DNA from: Glaciecola sp964446865
GTDB lineage: Bacteria > Pseudomonadota > Gammaproteobacteria > Enterobacterales > Alteromonadaceae
Assembly: GCA_964446865.1 (NCBI GenBank)
Contig: CAYURD010000001.1
Span: 62,001 to 126,000, forward strand
Length of the DNA stretch: 64,000 nucleotides
Reading direction: 5' to 3'
The notes beneath the pieces are model-generated. The model was not told the DNA's origin. It was given only the letters and a program-made list of their open reading frames with translations, and searched no databases. Position numbers and translations under genes: made by a program. The first letter of the stretch is position 1, and every line of letters begins with the position of its first letter. Of this stretch, positions 7,935 to 16,744 are shown one piece after another.

Positions 7935-9488
7935 ATGAACAAGCAAGTGATTATATTTGATACAACTTTACGTGATGGTGAGCAGGCGCTTCCTGCAAGC
8001 CTAAGTATGCGTGAAAAACTACAAATTGCGCTCATGCTCGAACGTCTCGGTGTAGATGTCATAGAAGCGGGCTTTCCTGTATCGTCGCCAGGTGACTTTG
8101 AATCAGTCCAATTAATTGCAAAAGAAATTAAAAACTCACGTGTATGCGGTTTGTCTCGGGCCTTAGCTAAAGACATTGATGCCTGTGGTGAAGCACTATC
8201 AGTGGCTGACGCCTTCAGAATACACACTTTTATTGCCACATCAGATATTCATGTCGATACTAAATTGCGCAAATCACAAGATGAAGTGGTTGAGATGGCG
8301 GTGAATGCAATTAAACATGCTAGAAGATACACAGATGATGTTGAATTTTCGTGTGAAGATGCTGGCCGTACACATATCGATTATTTGTGCCGAATGGTCG
8401 AGTCTGCTATTAACGCAGGCGCCACTACCGTAAACATTCCAGATACTGTGGGATATACCATTCCATCTGAATTTGGCGGCATTATTTCTAACTTATTCAA
8501 TCGTGTGCCAAATATCGACAAAGCGGTGATTTCTGTGCATTGTCACAATGATTTAGGCTTGGCCGTAGCGAATTCGCTAGCAGCTGTCGAAAGCGGTGCT
8601 CGTCAGGTTGAATGTACAATCAATGGCATTGGTGAACGCGCAGGAAACTGCTCGCTCGAAGAAATAGTGATGACCCTAAAGACCCGATACAGTAAGCTAG
8701 GTGTTGAAACAGGTATCAATACTCAAGAAATTCATAAAGCCTCTAAACTAGTTAGTCAGCTTTGCAGCATGCCGGTACAATCAAACAAAGCTATTGTTGG
8801 CGCAAATGCGTTTAGCCATTCGTCAGGTATTCACCAAGATGGCGTATTAAAGGGCCAAAACACTTACGAAATAATGACACCTGAAAGCGTAGGTATCAAT
8901 AAAAACGTATTAAACCTAACCTCACGCTCAGGGCGTCACGTCATTAAGCATCGCTTGGGTGAATTAGGCTACGGCGAAGACGAGTACGACTTAGACGCCA
9001 TTTACGCCTCGTTTATCGTCCTTGCTGATAAAAAAGGGCAAGTGTTTGATTATGACTTAGAAGCTTTGCTTTTCTTTGACCAGCAAAAGCACGAACAAGC
9101 CTTTTACAAACTGCGCTATTTACAGGCTACCTCTGGTCACAATATAATTCCGTCGGCAACGGTAACGATTGCGGCAGGTGAAGAAGATATTACCGAGTCA
9201 GCCACAGGCAATGGCCCTGTTGATGCCGCGTTTAATGCGATTATTAAAGCAATTGATGGTCACGATTTAGAGATAGCCGATTTTAAACTCGATTCTAAAG
9301 GCGAAGGCGCCGATGCACTCGCGCAAGTCAGCGTAATAGTTGAATATAACGGTAGACGATTTAACGGTATTGGGCTTGCCACTGACATTGTTGAGGCTGG
9401 CGTAAAATCGCTTATATTTGTGCTTAACAATACCTATTTAGCCGATCAGATTGATCAACAGAAACAAGAAAAAACTGCAGGAGCATAA
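7935..9488 (+). CDS. leuA: 2-isopropylmalate synthase
   Basis: First committed step of leucine synthesis: acetyl-CoA plus 2-oxoisovalerate to 2-isopropylmalate. 517 residues (E. coli 523). Visible: DTTLRDGEQA near the N-terminus, SCEDAGR, the metal-binding HCHNDLGLAVANSLAAVE signature, GERAGNCSLEE, and a C-terminal regulatory domain from about residue 390 where leucine feedback inhibition acts in this family. The ATG follows CCGGAGGCAAT. First gene of leuABCD; the leuB ATG follows its stop directly. Confidence 0.97.
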   Translation: MNKQVIIFDTTLRDGEQALPASLSMREKLQIALMLERLGVDVIEAGFPVSSPGDFESVQLIAKEIKNSRVCGLSRALAKDIDACGEALSVADAFRIHTFIATSDIHVDTKLRKSQDEVVEMAVNAIKHARRYTDDVEFSCEDAGRTHIDYLCRMVESAINAGATTVNIPDTVGYTIPSEFGGIISNLFNRVPNIDKAVISVHCHNDLGLAVANSLAAVESGARQVECTINGIGERAGNCSLEEIVMTLKTRYSKLGVETGINTQEIHKASKLVSQLCSMPVQSNKAIVGANAFSHSSGIHQDGVLKGQNTYEIMTPESVGINKNVLNLTSRSGRHVIKHRLGELGYGEDEYDLDAIYASFIVLADKKGQVFDYDLEALLFFDQQKHEQAFYKLRYLQATSGHNIIPSATVTIAAGEEDITESATGNGPVDAAFNAIIKAIDGHDLEIADFKLDSKGEGADALAQVSVIVEYNGRRFNGIGLATDIVEAGVKSLIFVLNNTYLADQIDQQKQEKTAGA

Positions 9489-10574
9489 ATGACAAGCTAT
9501 TCAATCGCCGTACTCGCCGGAGACGGCATCGGCCCAGAAGTAATGAAGCAAGCTCGAAAGGTACTTGATGCTGTAAGTGCCAAACATAATTTCAACCTTA
9601 ACTGTACTGAATATGCCGTTGGCGGTTATGCTATTGACACATGCGGCGAAGCACTCCCTGCTGAAACATTGCAAGGTTGTGAGCAGGCGGACGCTATTTT
9701 ATTTGGTTCGATTGGTGGACCTAAATGGGATACTTTACCATTAGAAGAGCGCCCTGAAAGAGCAGCTTTATTAACGCTTCGTAGTCATTTTGACTTATTT
9801 AGTAATTTACGACCTGCCAAGATTTATCCTAGTTTGGTACATTTATCCCCTCTTCGCGCTGACATTGCGAGCAATAATGTGGATGTTTTAGTGGTACGAG
9901 AGCTAACCTCGGGCATTTACTTTGGTCAACCTAAAGGCATTGAAGGGGAAGGCGAAACAACAAACGCATTTGATACCATGCGATATTCAAAAGCGGAGAT
10001 AAGACGTATCGCCATTTCTGCATTTGAAGCCGCCACCAAGCGAAACAACAAAGTCACATCGGTAGATAAAGCTAATGTACTAGTAACCAGTCGTTTATGG
10101 CGCGAAATAGTAGAAGAAGTCGCAAAAGATTATCCACACGTAACACTTGAGCATATTTATATCGACAATGCGACGATGCAATTAGTGGCTAACCCAGGTC
10201 AATTTGATGTGATGCTGTGTTCTAACCTTTTCGGTGATATCGTTTCTGACGAGTGCGCGATGATAACTGGCTCAATGGGCTTATTACCTTCGGCCAGTAT
10301 TAACCAAGACGGATTTGGTATGTATGAACCCGCCGGCGGCTCTGCTCCCGATATTGCCGGTAAAAATATTGCCAATCCCGTGGCCCAGATTTTATCTGCC
10401 GCCATGATGCTTCGCTATAGCTTGGGCTTGAACGAAGCAGCTGATGACATTGAACAGGCTGTTTTGAAAACCCTTTCTGACGGCATACTCACCGGTGAGT
10501 TATTAAGCAATGAAAACAAACATATGGCCAAGTCGACTAGCGAAGTGGGCGCCTACATTGTAAGTCAGCTATAG
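9489..10574 (+). CDS. leuB: 3-isopropylmalate dehydrogenase
   Basis: NAD-dependent oxidation and decarboxylation of 3-isopropylmalate in leucine synthesis. 361 residues (E. coli 363). Visible: LAGDGIGPEVM at the N-terminus, GSIGGPKWD, LRSHFDLFSNLRPA, VVRELTSGIYFGQPKG, and the signature NLFGDIVSDECAMITGSMGL with the metal-binding aspartates, then EPAGGSAPDIAGK. The start codon abuts the leuA stop (TAAATG), so translation is probably coupled. Confidence 0.97.
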   Translation: MTSYSIAVLAGDGIGPEVMKQARKVLDAVSAKHNFNLNCTEYAVGGYAIDTCGEALPAETLQGCEQADAILFGSIGGPKWDTLPLEERPERAALLTLRSHFDLFSNLRPAKIYPSLVHLSPLRADIASNNVDVLVVRELTSGIYFGQPKGIEGEGETTNAFDTMRYSKAEIRRIAISAFEAATKRNNKVTSVDKANVLVTSRLWREIVEEVAKDYPHVTLEHIYIDNATMQLVANPGQFDVMLCSNLFGDIVSDECAMITGSMGLLPSASINQDGFGMYEPAGGSAPDIAGKNIANPVAQILSAAMMLRYSLGLNEAADDIEQAVLKTLSDGILTGELLSNENKHMAKSTSEVGAYIVSQL

Positions 10575-10598
10575 CAAGACAATAGTAAGGAATTAAAA

Positions 10599-12023
10599 AT
10601 GACGAATGCAACTGCCAATAAAGCAAGTACACTCTATGAAAAAATATTACAGCAACATGTTGTCGATGAATTAGGTGAGGACTTGGTGCTTTATATTGAC
10701 CGCCACTTAATTCATGAAGTCACCACTCCTCAAGCTTTTGCTGGTTTAGCTGAAAAAGGCCGACCGGTGCGTCGTCCCGACCTTACCTTTGGTACTATGG
10801 ATCATAGCATTTCAACCCGTTCGTTAGCACTAGATGCGTGCGGGCCTCAAAACGAACTGCAACTCAATACGCTTGCCTCAAACTGTGCACAGCATGGTAT
10901 TCAGTTATATCCGGTAGGCCATAAAAATCAAGGAATAGTGCATGTTATAGGCCCTCAGCTGGGGCTCATCCATCCAGGCATGACAGTTGTTTGTGGTGAC
11001 TCTCACACCGCGACACATGGCGCATTTGGTGCCTTAGCTTTTGGCATAGGCACATCACAAGTAGAGCATGTGTTGGCCACTCAAACACTAAAACAGTCTC
11101 GCGCAAAAAGCATGCTAGTAAAAGTAAATGGTAAATTACCTTTAGGGGTAACCGCGAAAGACATTATTTTAGCGATTATAGGCGAAATTGGTCACGCTGG
11201 CGCCACAGGACATGTGATTGAATACGCCGGCGAAGCTATTTCAGCGCTATCAATGGAAGAAAGGATGACCGTTTGCAATATGAGTATAGAAGCGGGCGCC
11301 AAAGCCGGACTCATTGCACCTGATCAAAAAACAATTGAATACATTAAAGGGAAAGAGTTTGCGCCGGCTAATGAGCACTGGGAACAAGCACTTGCTTACT
11401 GGCAAAGCCTCTATAGCGATGATGACGCTGAATTTGACACTGTTGTAGAACTAGCTGCCAAAGACATAGAGCCACAGGTCACATGGGGTACTAATCCGGG
11501 TCAAGTAGTTGGCATCAATCAAAAAGTGCCTAATCCAAATACCTATACTGATCAGGTTACTAAAGACTCTGCCAATAAAGCCTTAAAATATATGGGACTG
11601 CAAGCTGGTGATGCTATTACTGACATTGCCGTGTCACACGTGTTTATTGGCTCTTGTACTAACAGTCGTATCGAAGACTTACGCGCTGCTGCCAAAGTCG
11701 CAGCAAAAGGCAAAGTAGTAGAAGGCTTGCGAGCAATTGTTGTACCGGGTTCTGTCCACGTCAAAAAACAAGCAGAAGACGAAAAGCTTGATAAAATTTT
11801 TATTGAAAGTGGTTTTGAATGGCGATTACCTGGGTGCTCAATGTGTCTGGGGATGAATGATGATGTACTTCAACCTAAAGATAGGTGCGCTTCAACCAGT
11901 AACCGAAACTTTGAAGGACGCCAAGGCCGTGATGCACGCACACACCTTGTGAGTCCAGAGATGGCAGCAGCCGCTGCAATTACTGGTAAGTTTGTTGATG
12001 TGCGCGCTATGGGAGACGCATAA
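10599..12023 (+). CDS. leuC: 3-isopropylmalate dehydratase large subunit
   Basis: With LeuD it isomerises 2- to 3-isopropylmalate through a [4Fe-4S] cluster. 474 residues (E. coli 466). Visible: VCGDSHTATHGAFGALAFGIGTSQVEHVLATQ, the cluster cysteine in FIGSCTNSRIEDLRAA, and the CSMCLGMN pair (about residues 412-415). Ribosome site AAGGAATTAAAA precedes the ATG. The stop TAA shares its last base with the leuD ATG (TAATG), coupling the two subunits. Confidence 0.97.
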   Translation: MTNATANKASTLYEKILQQHVVDELGEDLVLYIDRHLIHEVTTPQAFAGLAEKGRPVRRPDLTFGTMDHSISTRSLALDACGPQNELQLNTLASNCAQHGIQLYPVGHKNQGIVHVIGPQLGLIHPGMTVVCGDSHTATHGAFGALAFGIGTSQVEHVLATQTLKQSRAKSMLVKVNGKLPLGVTAKDIILAIIGEIGHAGATGHVIEYAGEAISALSMEERMTVCNMSIEAGAKAGLIAPDQKTIEYIKGKEFAPANEHWEQALAYWQSLYSDDDAEFDTVVELAAKDIEPQVTWGTNPGQVVGINQKVPNPNTYTDQVTKDSANKALKYMGLQAGDAITDIAVSHVFIGSCTNSRIEDLRAAAKVAAKGKVVEGLRAIVVPGSVHVKKQAEDEKLDKIFIESGFEWRLPGCSMCLGMNDDVLQPKDRCASTSNRNFEGRQGRDARTHLVSPEMAAAAAITGKFVDVRAMGDA

Positions 12024-12622
12024 TGTCAGGGATAAATATAGTAAACGGAACAGTAGCGCCACTTGACCAAGCCAATGTGGATACAGATCAAATCATTCCT
12101 AAGCAATTTTTAACGGGCGTTACACGAAGTGGCTATGGTATTAATTTGTTTCATGATTGGCGTTATTTGCCGGGCCCAAACAAAACTCCTGATCCTGAGT
12201 TTGTATTAAATCAGCCTCAGTATGAAGGGGCTAGTATATTGCTAACAAGAGAAAATTTTGGCTGTGGCTCAAGCCGTGAGCATGCTCCTTGGGCATTAGC
12301 TGATTACGGTTTTGATTGCGTGATTGCGACTAGCTTTGCTGATATTTTTTATGGCAACAGCATTAACAATCAACTTTTACCGGTATGCCTCAGCAACAAA
12401 GAACTTGACCAATTATTTGAAAAAGTGATGGCAAACCCAAAAGTCAAAATTACGGTTAACTTAAGCGAGCAAAGCGTCAGTTGTGAAGCGTTAACATTTA
12501 CCTTTGATATTGCAACACATCATAAAAATAATTTACTAAAAGGCTTAGATGCAATTGGTCAAACACTAGAATTAGACGATGAAATTAAAAAGTTTGAACA
12601 GCAAAGGCAAAAATGGCTATAA
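12023..12622 (+). CDS. leuD: 3-isopropylmalate dehydratase small subunit
   Basis: Small swivel-domain subunit of isopropylmalate isomerase. 199 residues (E. coli 201). Visible: LDQANVDTDQIIPKQFL, NFGCGSSREHAPWALADYGF, IATSFADIFYGNSINNQLLPV. Last gene of leuABCD, overlapping leuC by one base. Confidence 0.97.
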   Translation: MSGINIVNGTVAPLDQANVDTDQIIPKQFLTGVTRSGYGINLFHDWRYLPGPNKTPDPEFVLNQPQYEGASILLTRENFGCGSSREHAPWALADYGFDCVIATSFADIFYGNSINNQLLPVCLSNKELDQLFEKVMANPKVKITVNLSEQSVSCEALTFTFDIATHHKNNLLKGLDAIGQTLELDDEIKKFEQQRQKWL

Positions 12623-12679
12623 CAATTTGGTAAGGTGCCGATAAGTTCTTTATTGAACAACAACGATAAATAACCAATA

Positions 12680-12704
12680 AATGCACTGTTACAGTGCATT
12701 TTGC
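12680..12704 (+). terminator. Hairpin after leuD
   Basis: AATGCACTG-TTA-CAGTGCATT is a perfect 9-bp stem with a 3-base loop. Only four T follow (TT in the stem, then TT), so termination may be weak. It lies 15 bp before the HD-GYP gene and could also affect that gene's translation. Confidence 0.5.
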
Positions 12705-12715
12705 ACATTACTTAA

Positions 12716-13921
12716 ATGAAAAAAACTGTCACTATTACTGAGTTGCAAGTGGGTATGTACGTGAGTGCAATCACTAAATCTCGGTCAAATTTAGTCGTTA
12801 AAAGCCAGGGGATGATCCGCTCTCAAGCGACCATTGACTCTCTTTTAGCGCGTGGCATTTTAGAATTTGAAATTGATTTGTCAAAAAGTGATTATCAGGA
12901 ACCTGAACAGTCTCAGCAAACTGAACCCGAAGAAGACAAATCCAAGCCTATTCCTTTTACCGATAAGCCGATAAGTTTTGAGCAGCAGCAAAAAGACTTA
13001 GCGGTTGCAGACAGGCTATATACCGAAGCTAGAGAAATCCACAATCGCTTTATCCGTCAATTACAAAGCGGACAAGCACCCGATTTTAATGCATTAAATA
13101 AACTATCAAATGAGATCATCGACAGCGTTTTCGATAACGCAGATGTATTGGCTTGTTTAGTCATGCTAAAAGAATCAAATGATTACTTAGTTGAACATGC
13201 ACTTAATTGTTCAATTTTGATGAGTATTTTTGCCAAGCATAAAGGCTTTTCACAAGCAGAAGTAGAAGACTTGACGCTAGCGGGTCTCTTAATGGATTGC
13301 GGCATGGCACTTTTGCCAAAAGAGTTGGTTTCAAGCACCGAAAAATTTACTGAAGCCGACCTTGTGCTTATGCGCACTCACGTTGATATTGGCTATGAAA
13401 TTGCCGAACGCTTTGGCGATATTCCGCCCATTGCACTTGATGTTATTGCTAATCATCACGAGAGAATTAACGGCCTTGGCTACCCAAAACAAAAGACTGA
13501 AGATGAAATAAGTTTATACGCACAAATGAGTGCTATTGTTGATACTTATGATGCAATGCTAACTGACAGGCCTTTTAGGTCTTCGGCCAGCGCACAAAAT
13601 ATCCTTGAATCACTGCAAAACGACGATGGGTTTGATAAACAATTAGTTAATGAATTTATTAGTGCGATTGGCTTATTTCCCGTTGGCTCATTAGTACATT
13701 TACAGAGCGGCAAACTTGCGATAGTTGTGCAGCGAAACAAACAAAATCCACTTAAACCGACTGTTATGGCCTTTTATAGCATCCGCGGTAAACATCATAC
13801 CGAAATAAAACGTATTGACTTGAAACGAACGCAAACAGATAAAATAGTGGGCAGTGTGACACCTGAAGAGTTTGATATTAATCTTCCGCACTTTTTCAGA
13901 ACAGCGTTATTACCTTTTTAG
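12716..13921 (+). CDS. HD-GYP domain protein with DUF3391 and altered HD motif
   Basis: 401 residues, cytoplasmic. DUF3391 domain at about 5-55 (LQVGMYV, GMIRS), acidic Gln-rich linker, HD-GYP domain at about 145-345. HD-GYP enzymes hydrolyse cyclic-di-GMP. The conserved parts EHALN (H161), RTHVDIG (H222), NHHERINGLGYP (H247, H248, GYP) and VDTYDAMLTDRPFR (D276) are present. The defining HD pair is MD: LLMDCGM at 191-197 where families have LLHDIGK. One metal-binding histidine and the lysine are thus missing, so activity is doubtful and a binding or scaffold role is possible. It is convergent with gspB, whose N-terminus resembles this protein's DUF3391 domain and linker. Confidence 0.88.
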   Translation: MKKTVTITELQVGMYVSAITKSRSNLVVKSQGMIRSQATIDSLLARGILEFEIDLSKSDYQEPEQSQQTEPEEDKSKPIPFTDKPISFEQQQKDLAVADRLYTEAREIHNRFIRQLQSGQAPDFNALNKLSNEIIDSVFDNADVLACLVMLKESNDYLVEHALNCSILMSIFAKHKGFSQAEVEDLTLAGLLMDCGMALLPKELVSSTEKFTEADLVLMRTHVDIGYEIAERFGDIPPIALDVIANHHERINGLGYPKQKTEDEISLYAQMSAIVDTYDAMLTDRPFRSSASAQNILESLQNDDGFDKQLVNEFISAIGLFPVGSLVHLQSGKLAIVVQRNKQNPLKPTVMAFYSIRGKHHTEIKRIDLKRTQTDKIVGSVTPEEFDINLPHFFRTALLPF

Positions 13922-13946
13922 GTACCTTTTTAGGTACCTTTTTAGT
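13911..13946. repeat. 12-bp tandem repeat at the gene end
   Basis: About three copies of the unit ggtaccttttta, with KpnI-like GGTACC cores, overlapping the last codons of the HD-GYP gene and its stop. It fills the short gap to the convergent gspB gene, where no clear intrinsic terminator is seen. Confidence 0.75.
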
Positions 13947-13988
13947 TACCATTTTAAGTGCCACTTTAGTTACTGCTCTATAAACTAT

Positions 13989-15335
13989 CTACCAATCAGA
14001 CAAAGCATTCATACTAAAATCAGTACCTCTAAACGAGAGAATGACAAGCTCTGGGTCAATTCGTTTTAGCATTAAATCTTCTGCAATAAAGTCCCCTTCC
14101 CCAAGTCGACGACTATTAACACGCACCCATCTGTCTCGTGGATCGCTTGCATACATATGGGCACTAAAACTCATTTCAGGCATTTGTGTCAACATCGCAG
14201 GCGATAACTGGTCAATACGTACAATATCGTTTACCTCTGTGCTTACAACAGGATCGCGCAAAGGTTCAGTCGCCTGACTGTCTACCGCTTGCGCGGCTTC
14301 TTGAATTTTTCGCAGGAGCTCAGCGCCAGCAAGATCGCCGCGGCTTGATGTCGTGTTTGGAACATTGCGAGTTGAGGTGCTTTGCTCCACCGATGGGGTA
14401 GAGAGCGCCTCGCCATTATACCCAAGCACGCGCTGCCCTTCTTCTAGCACGAGCCCGTTTTGACGGTTTTCTTCAATCGGTTTATTAATTTCTGACCTAT
14501 TAGTATCAGTACTAGCAACTTGAGTATTAGCAATTTGAACATTGGTATTATTGTGCTGATTCGAAGTAAACTCTTCTACAATTGCGGGCTGAGCGCTCTG
14601 ATTTGCATTCCGTTGCTCGGTACCGCCCTCATTGGGCTGTTCGGATACGCTTGATTTTGCGCTATTTTCTTCGCTTGAGCTTAGATTTAAAGCTTGGTCT
14701 GATTGCGTTTGATCCGCTTGTGTTTGTGCTACGCCTTTATTAAGTGCGACTTGCGTTTCCTCATCGCTTGTACCTTCATTCGTTGGCGCTTGTGCACTAG
14801 AGTTTGAGCGGTCTAATAGTGCATCAGAGTCATTACCCGATAATTGCACGGTAGTCGAATGCGGCGCCAATAATGTTTTTGCACCAACAGTCGCATACCA
14901 ACCAATACAAAACCCAAAGATCACAACAAACACAAGTAATGCATAAGGTTTGCCATACAAGGTCCATTTTGAAGGCATTTGGTCAACAGCGGGCATAAAT
15001 AAAGAGCGGTGGAATTGCTGAGAAAGATTGCGATCAGCATCTGCTATTTGTTTGTCAGATACCAATAATCGTTGAGTTGCGGTTGACTCCTTTGAATCTG
15101 ACTGAATGCTTTGGCTTGGTTCTTGTTTATCATAAACATGTTCGTCACTATCAACTTGAATACTTTGCGATTGATCAACCTCAACCACCGTGACGCCCAT
15201 TTCTTTGAGCCCTTTGATCATATCGGGCGACCTGATCATGCCAACTTTACGAATTTTAACTGGACCCGACTGCTCTACTACCTTTGTCACCATCATGCCA
15301 GGCGCTAAATTAGCGATATTTACTCGCTTATCCAT
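13989..15335 (-). CDS. gspB: GspB-type type II secretion protein with N-terminal DUF3391-like domain
   Basis: GspB works with the GspA ATPase to help insert the GspD secretin through peptidoglycan. 448 residues from an ATG at 15335 behind GGAGGCAATA; this start overlaps the gspA stop by 8 bases (ATGGATAA). Order: DUF3391-like domain at about 3-52 (LAPGMMV, VGMIRS, VVEVD), linker, one membrane helix at about 130-150, a long Ser/Gln/Asn-rich periplasmic linker, and the GspB domain in the last 90 residues (MSFSAHMYASDPRDRWVRVN, then EGDFIAEDL). The N-terminal domain is like that of the neighbouring HD-GYP protein, including GMIRS and the KQIADADRNLSQQFHRSL stretch. That is unusual for GspB. No other gsp gene is in the window. 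Confidence 0.85.
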   Translation of the reverse strand: MDKRVNIANLAPGMMVTKVVEQSGPVKIRKVGMIRSPDMIKGLKEMGVTVVEVDQSQSIQVDSDEHVYDKQEPSQSIQSDSKESTATQRLLVSDKQIADADRNLSQQFHRSLFMPAVDQMPSKWTLYGKPYALLVFVVIFGFCIGWYATVGAKTLLAPHSTTVQLSGNDSDALLDRSNSSAQAPTNEGTSDEETQVALNKGVAQTQADQTQSDQALNLSSSEENSAKSSVSEQPNEGGTEQRNANQSAQPAIVEEFTSNQHNNTNVQIANTQVASTDTNRSEINKPIEENRQNGLVLEEGQRVLGYNGEALSTPSVEQSTSTRNVPNTTSSRGDLAGAELLRKIQEAAQAVDSQATEPLRDPVVSTEVNDIVRIDQLSPAMLTQMPEMSFSAHMYASDPRDRWVRVNSRRLGEGDFIAEDLMLKRIDPELVILSFRGTDFSMNALSDW

Positions 15336-16263
15336 TATTGCCTCCAAACCCACTCGCAAATACTAGTGCGAGTAACACTCCCACAGAAATAGAAGCGGCA
15401 AAGCCACCAATATAAAACTTGCGCCAGCGACTTTGCTGTCGTTGCATAACAATATCTTCGCCTAAAACCTGAAAACTAGATGAAACTATAATTTGATGAT
15501 CAACAAAAGGACGCTGTAGTGAGTAACCTAAACTTAAAGCGCGGTCACATAATAAATTAATCACCCTAGGTATGCCGCCACTAATCGTAAACAACTCAGC
15601 ACTTGCAGATTTAGTAAAACAACTGCCCATGCCACCAGCAACCGACCAACGATGCTCAACATATTGTACGACTTCTTGTTGAGTTAAGGGTAAAAGGTGA
15701 TATCGAGCCGTGACTCGCTGAGCCAATTGCCTTAGCTCGTTTCGCCTGAGCAACTGTTGCAATTCAGGCTGGCCTATCAAAACTACTTTAAGTAGCTTCT
15801 CTCGGTTTGTTTCTAAGTTGGTCAGTAATCGTAGTTGCTCTAAAACTTCTGGTAACAGGTGTTGCGCTTCATCAATCAGTAATACTGTATTAATACCCGC
15901 TTCATGGTTACTGGCAAGTTTCGCGAGTATAAGATCTGTCAAAACTTTAAGTGTTGGTGTAGTGACGTCATATTTGATGCTTAATTCATCGCAAACAGTG
16001 GCGAGTAACTCAAGTGCAGAAAGCGTTGGGTTTAAGATAACCGCGACCTGCGTGTCATCCCCCAATTCTTGCATCAATTTGCGCGACACCGTTGTTTTAC
16101 CCGTGCCGACTTCACCCGTTAACATCACAAATCCACCAGACTCATTTAAACCAAAGCTTAAGTGCGCCAAGGCCTGTTTATGACGAGTACTCATAAACAA
16201 ATAATCGGGGTTGGGTGCTATCGAAAAAGGATTATCGTTTAATCCATAATATTGTAAATACAC
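15328..16263 (-). CDS. gspA: GspA/ExeA-type AAA+ ATPase
   Basis: Partner of GspB; binds ATP in the cytoplasm and peptidoglycan or the periplasm through its C-terminus, aiding secretin assembly of the type II system. About 311 residues from the GTG at 16263, where the protein starts like the family (YLQYYGLNDNPFSIAPNPDYL). A longer TTG start at 16314 is possible. Walker A GEVGTGKTT, Walker B VLLIDEAQHL, then RQLAQRVTARYHLLPL. One membrane helix near the C-terminus, with only about ten residues after it, so the periplasmic domain of Aeromonas ExeA is absent. Translationally coupled to gspB. Confidence 0.88.
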   Translation of the reverse strand: MYLQYYGLNDNPFSIAPNPDYLFMSTRHKQALAHLSFGLNESGGFVMLTGEVGTGKTTVSRKLMQELGDDTQVAVILNPTLSALELLATVCDELSIKYDVTTPTLKVLTDLILAKLASNHEAGINTVLLIDEAQHLLPEVLEQLRLLTNLETNREKLLKVVLIGQPELQQLLRRNELRQLAQRVTARYHLLPLTQQEVVQYVEHRWSVAGGMGSCFTKSASAELFTISGGIPRVINLLCDRALSLGYSLQRPFVDHQIIVSSSFQVLGEDIVMQRQQSRWRKFYIGGFAASISVGVLLALVFASGFGGNNG

Positions 16264-16744
16264 AGCAGTTTTCTTTTTGTTATTAAGCAAAGAGTCAATC
16301 ACAAAACCCAACAATAATTACCTGATAGTCATTTAATTTAATGACGTTCAAAACCGATTAAGTTGGCCCATTCGTTTGTGATTATTGGCTTTTGTTTATT
16401 GGCCTTCTTTTATTAGCTTTCGGTTGTAGTAAGGCAATTATGTGCTTGTTTTGGTTTTGGTGCAATCACGAAGCTGAAGTTTTGTGTACCAAGTTGCGAT
16501 CTATTAAAAATATTACCAAATGGTTAACCAATTAATCGATCAATATAGACCTCGCTGGTAAAAATAAAGTAACCAAATTTGAATTAATTCATTTACATTA
16601 TGCTAACAATAATATTAGTATTGGTAATAATTAGAGGGTTTAAAAATTCAGCAGTGTGCCGTCTTATTGCGCTGCTAAGCAAATTTAAGAGACATCTCAG
16701 CAAATGTTGTCGACTTGGTTTATGTTAACAAAAGGAATGTATTC
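16264..16744. promoter_or_regulatory. Divergent intergenic region, gspA / alginate lyase
   Basis: About 480 bp, AT-rich, with no credible gene. It must carry promoters for both directions, but I could not pick a reliable one. At 16382-16422 there are three imperfect copies of a unit like TTATTGGCTTTTG. Ribosome site AAAGGAATG precedes the lyase ATG. Confidence 0.4.

Noticed and set aside
15328..16314. TTG start at 16314 for gspA
   Set aside because: It adds 17 residues absent from the family's usual start; GTG at 16263 gives the conserved YLQYYGL beginning.
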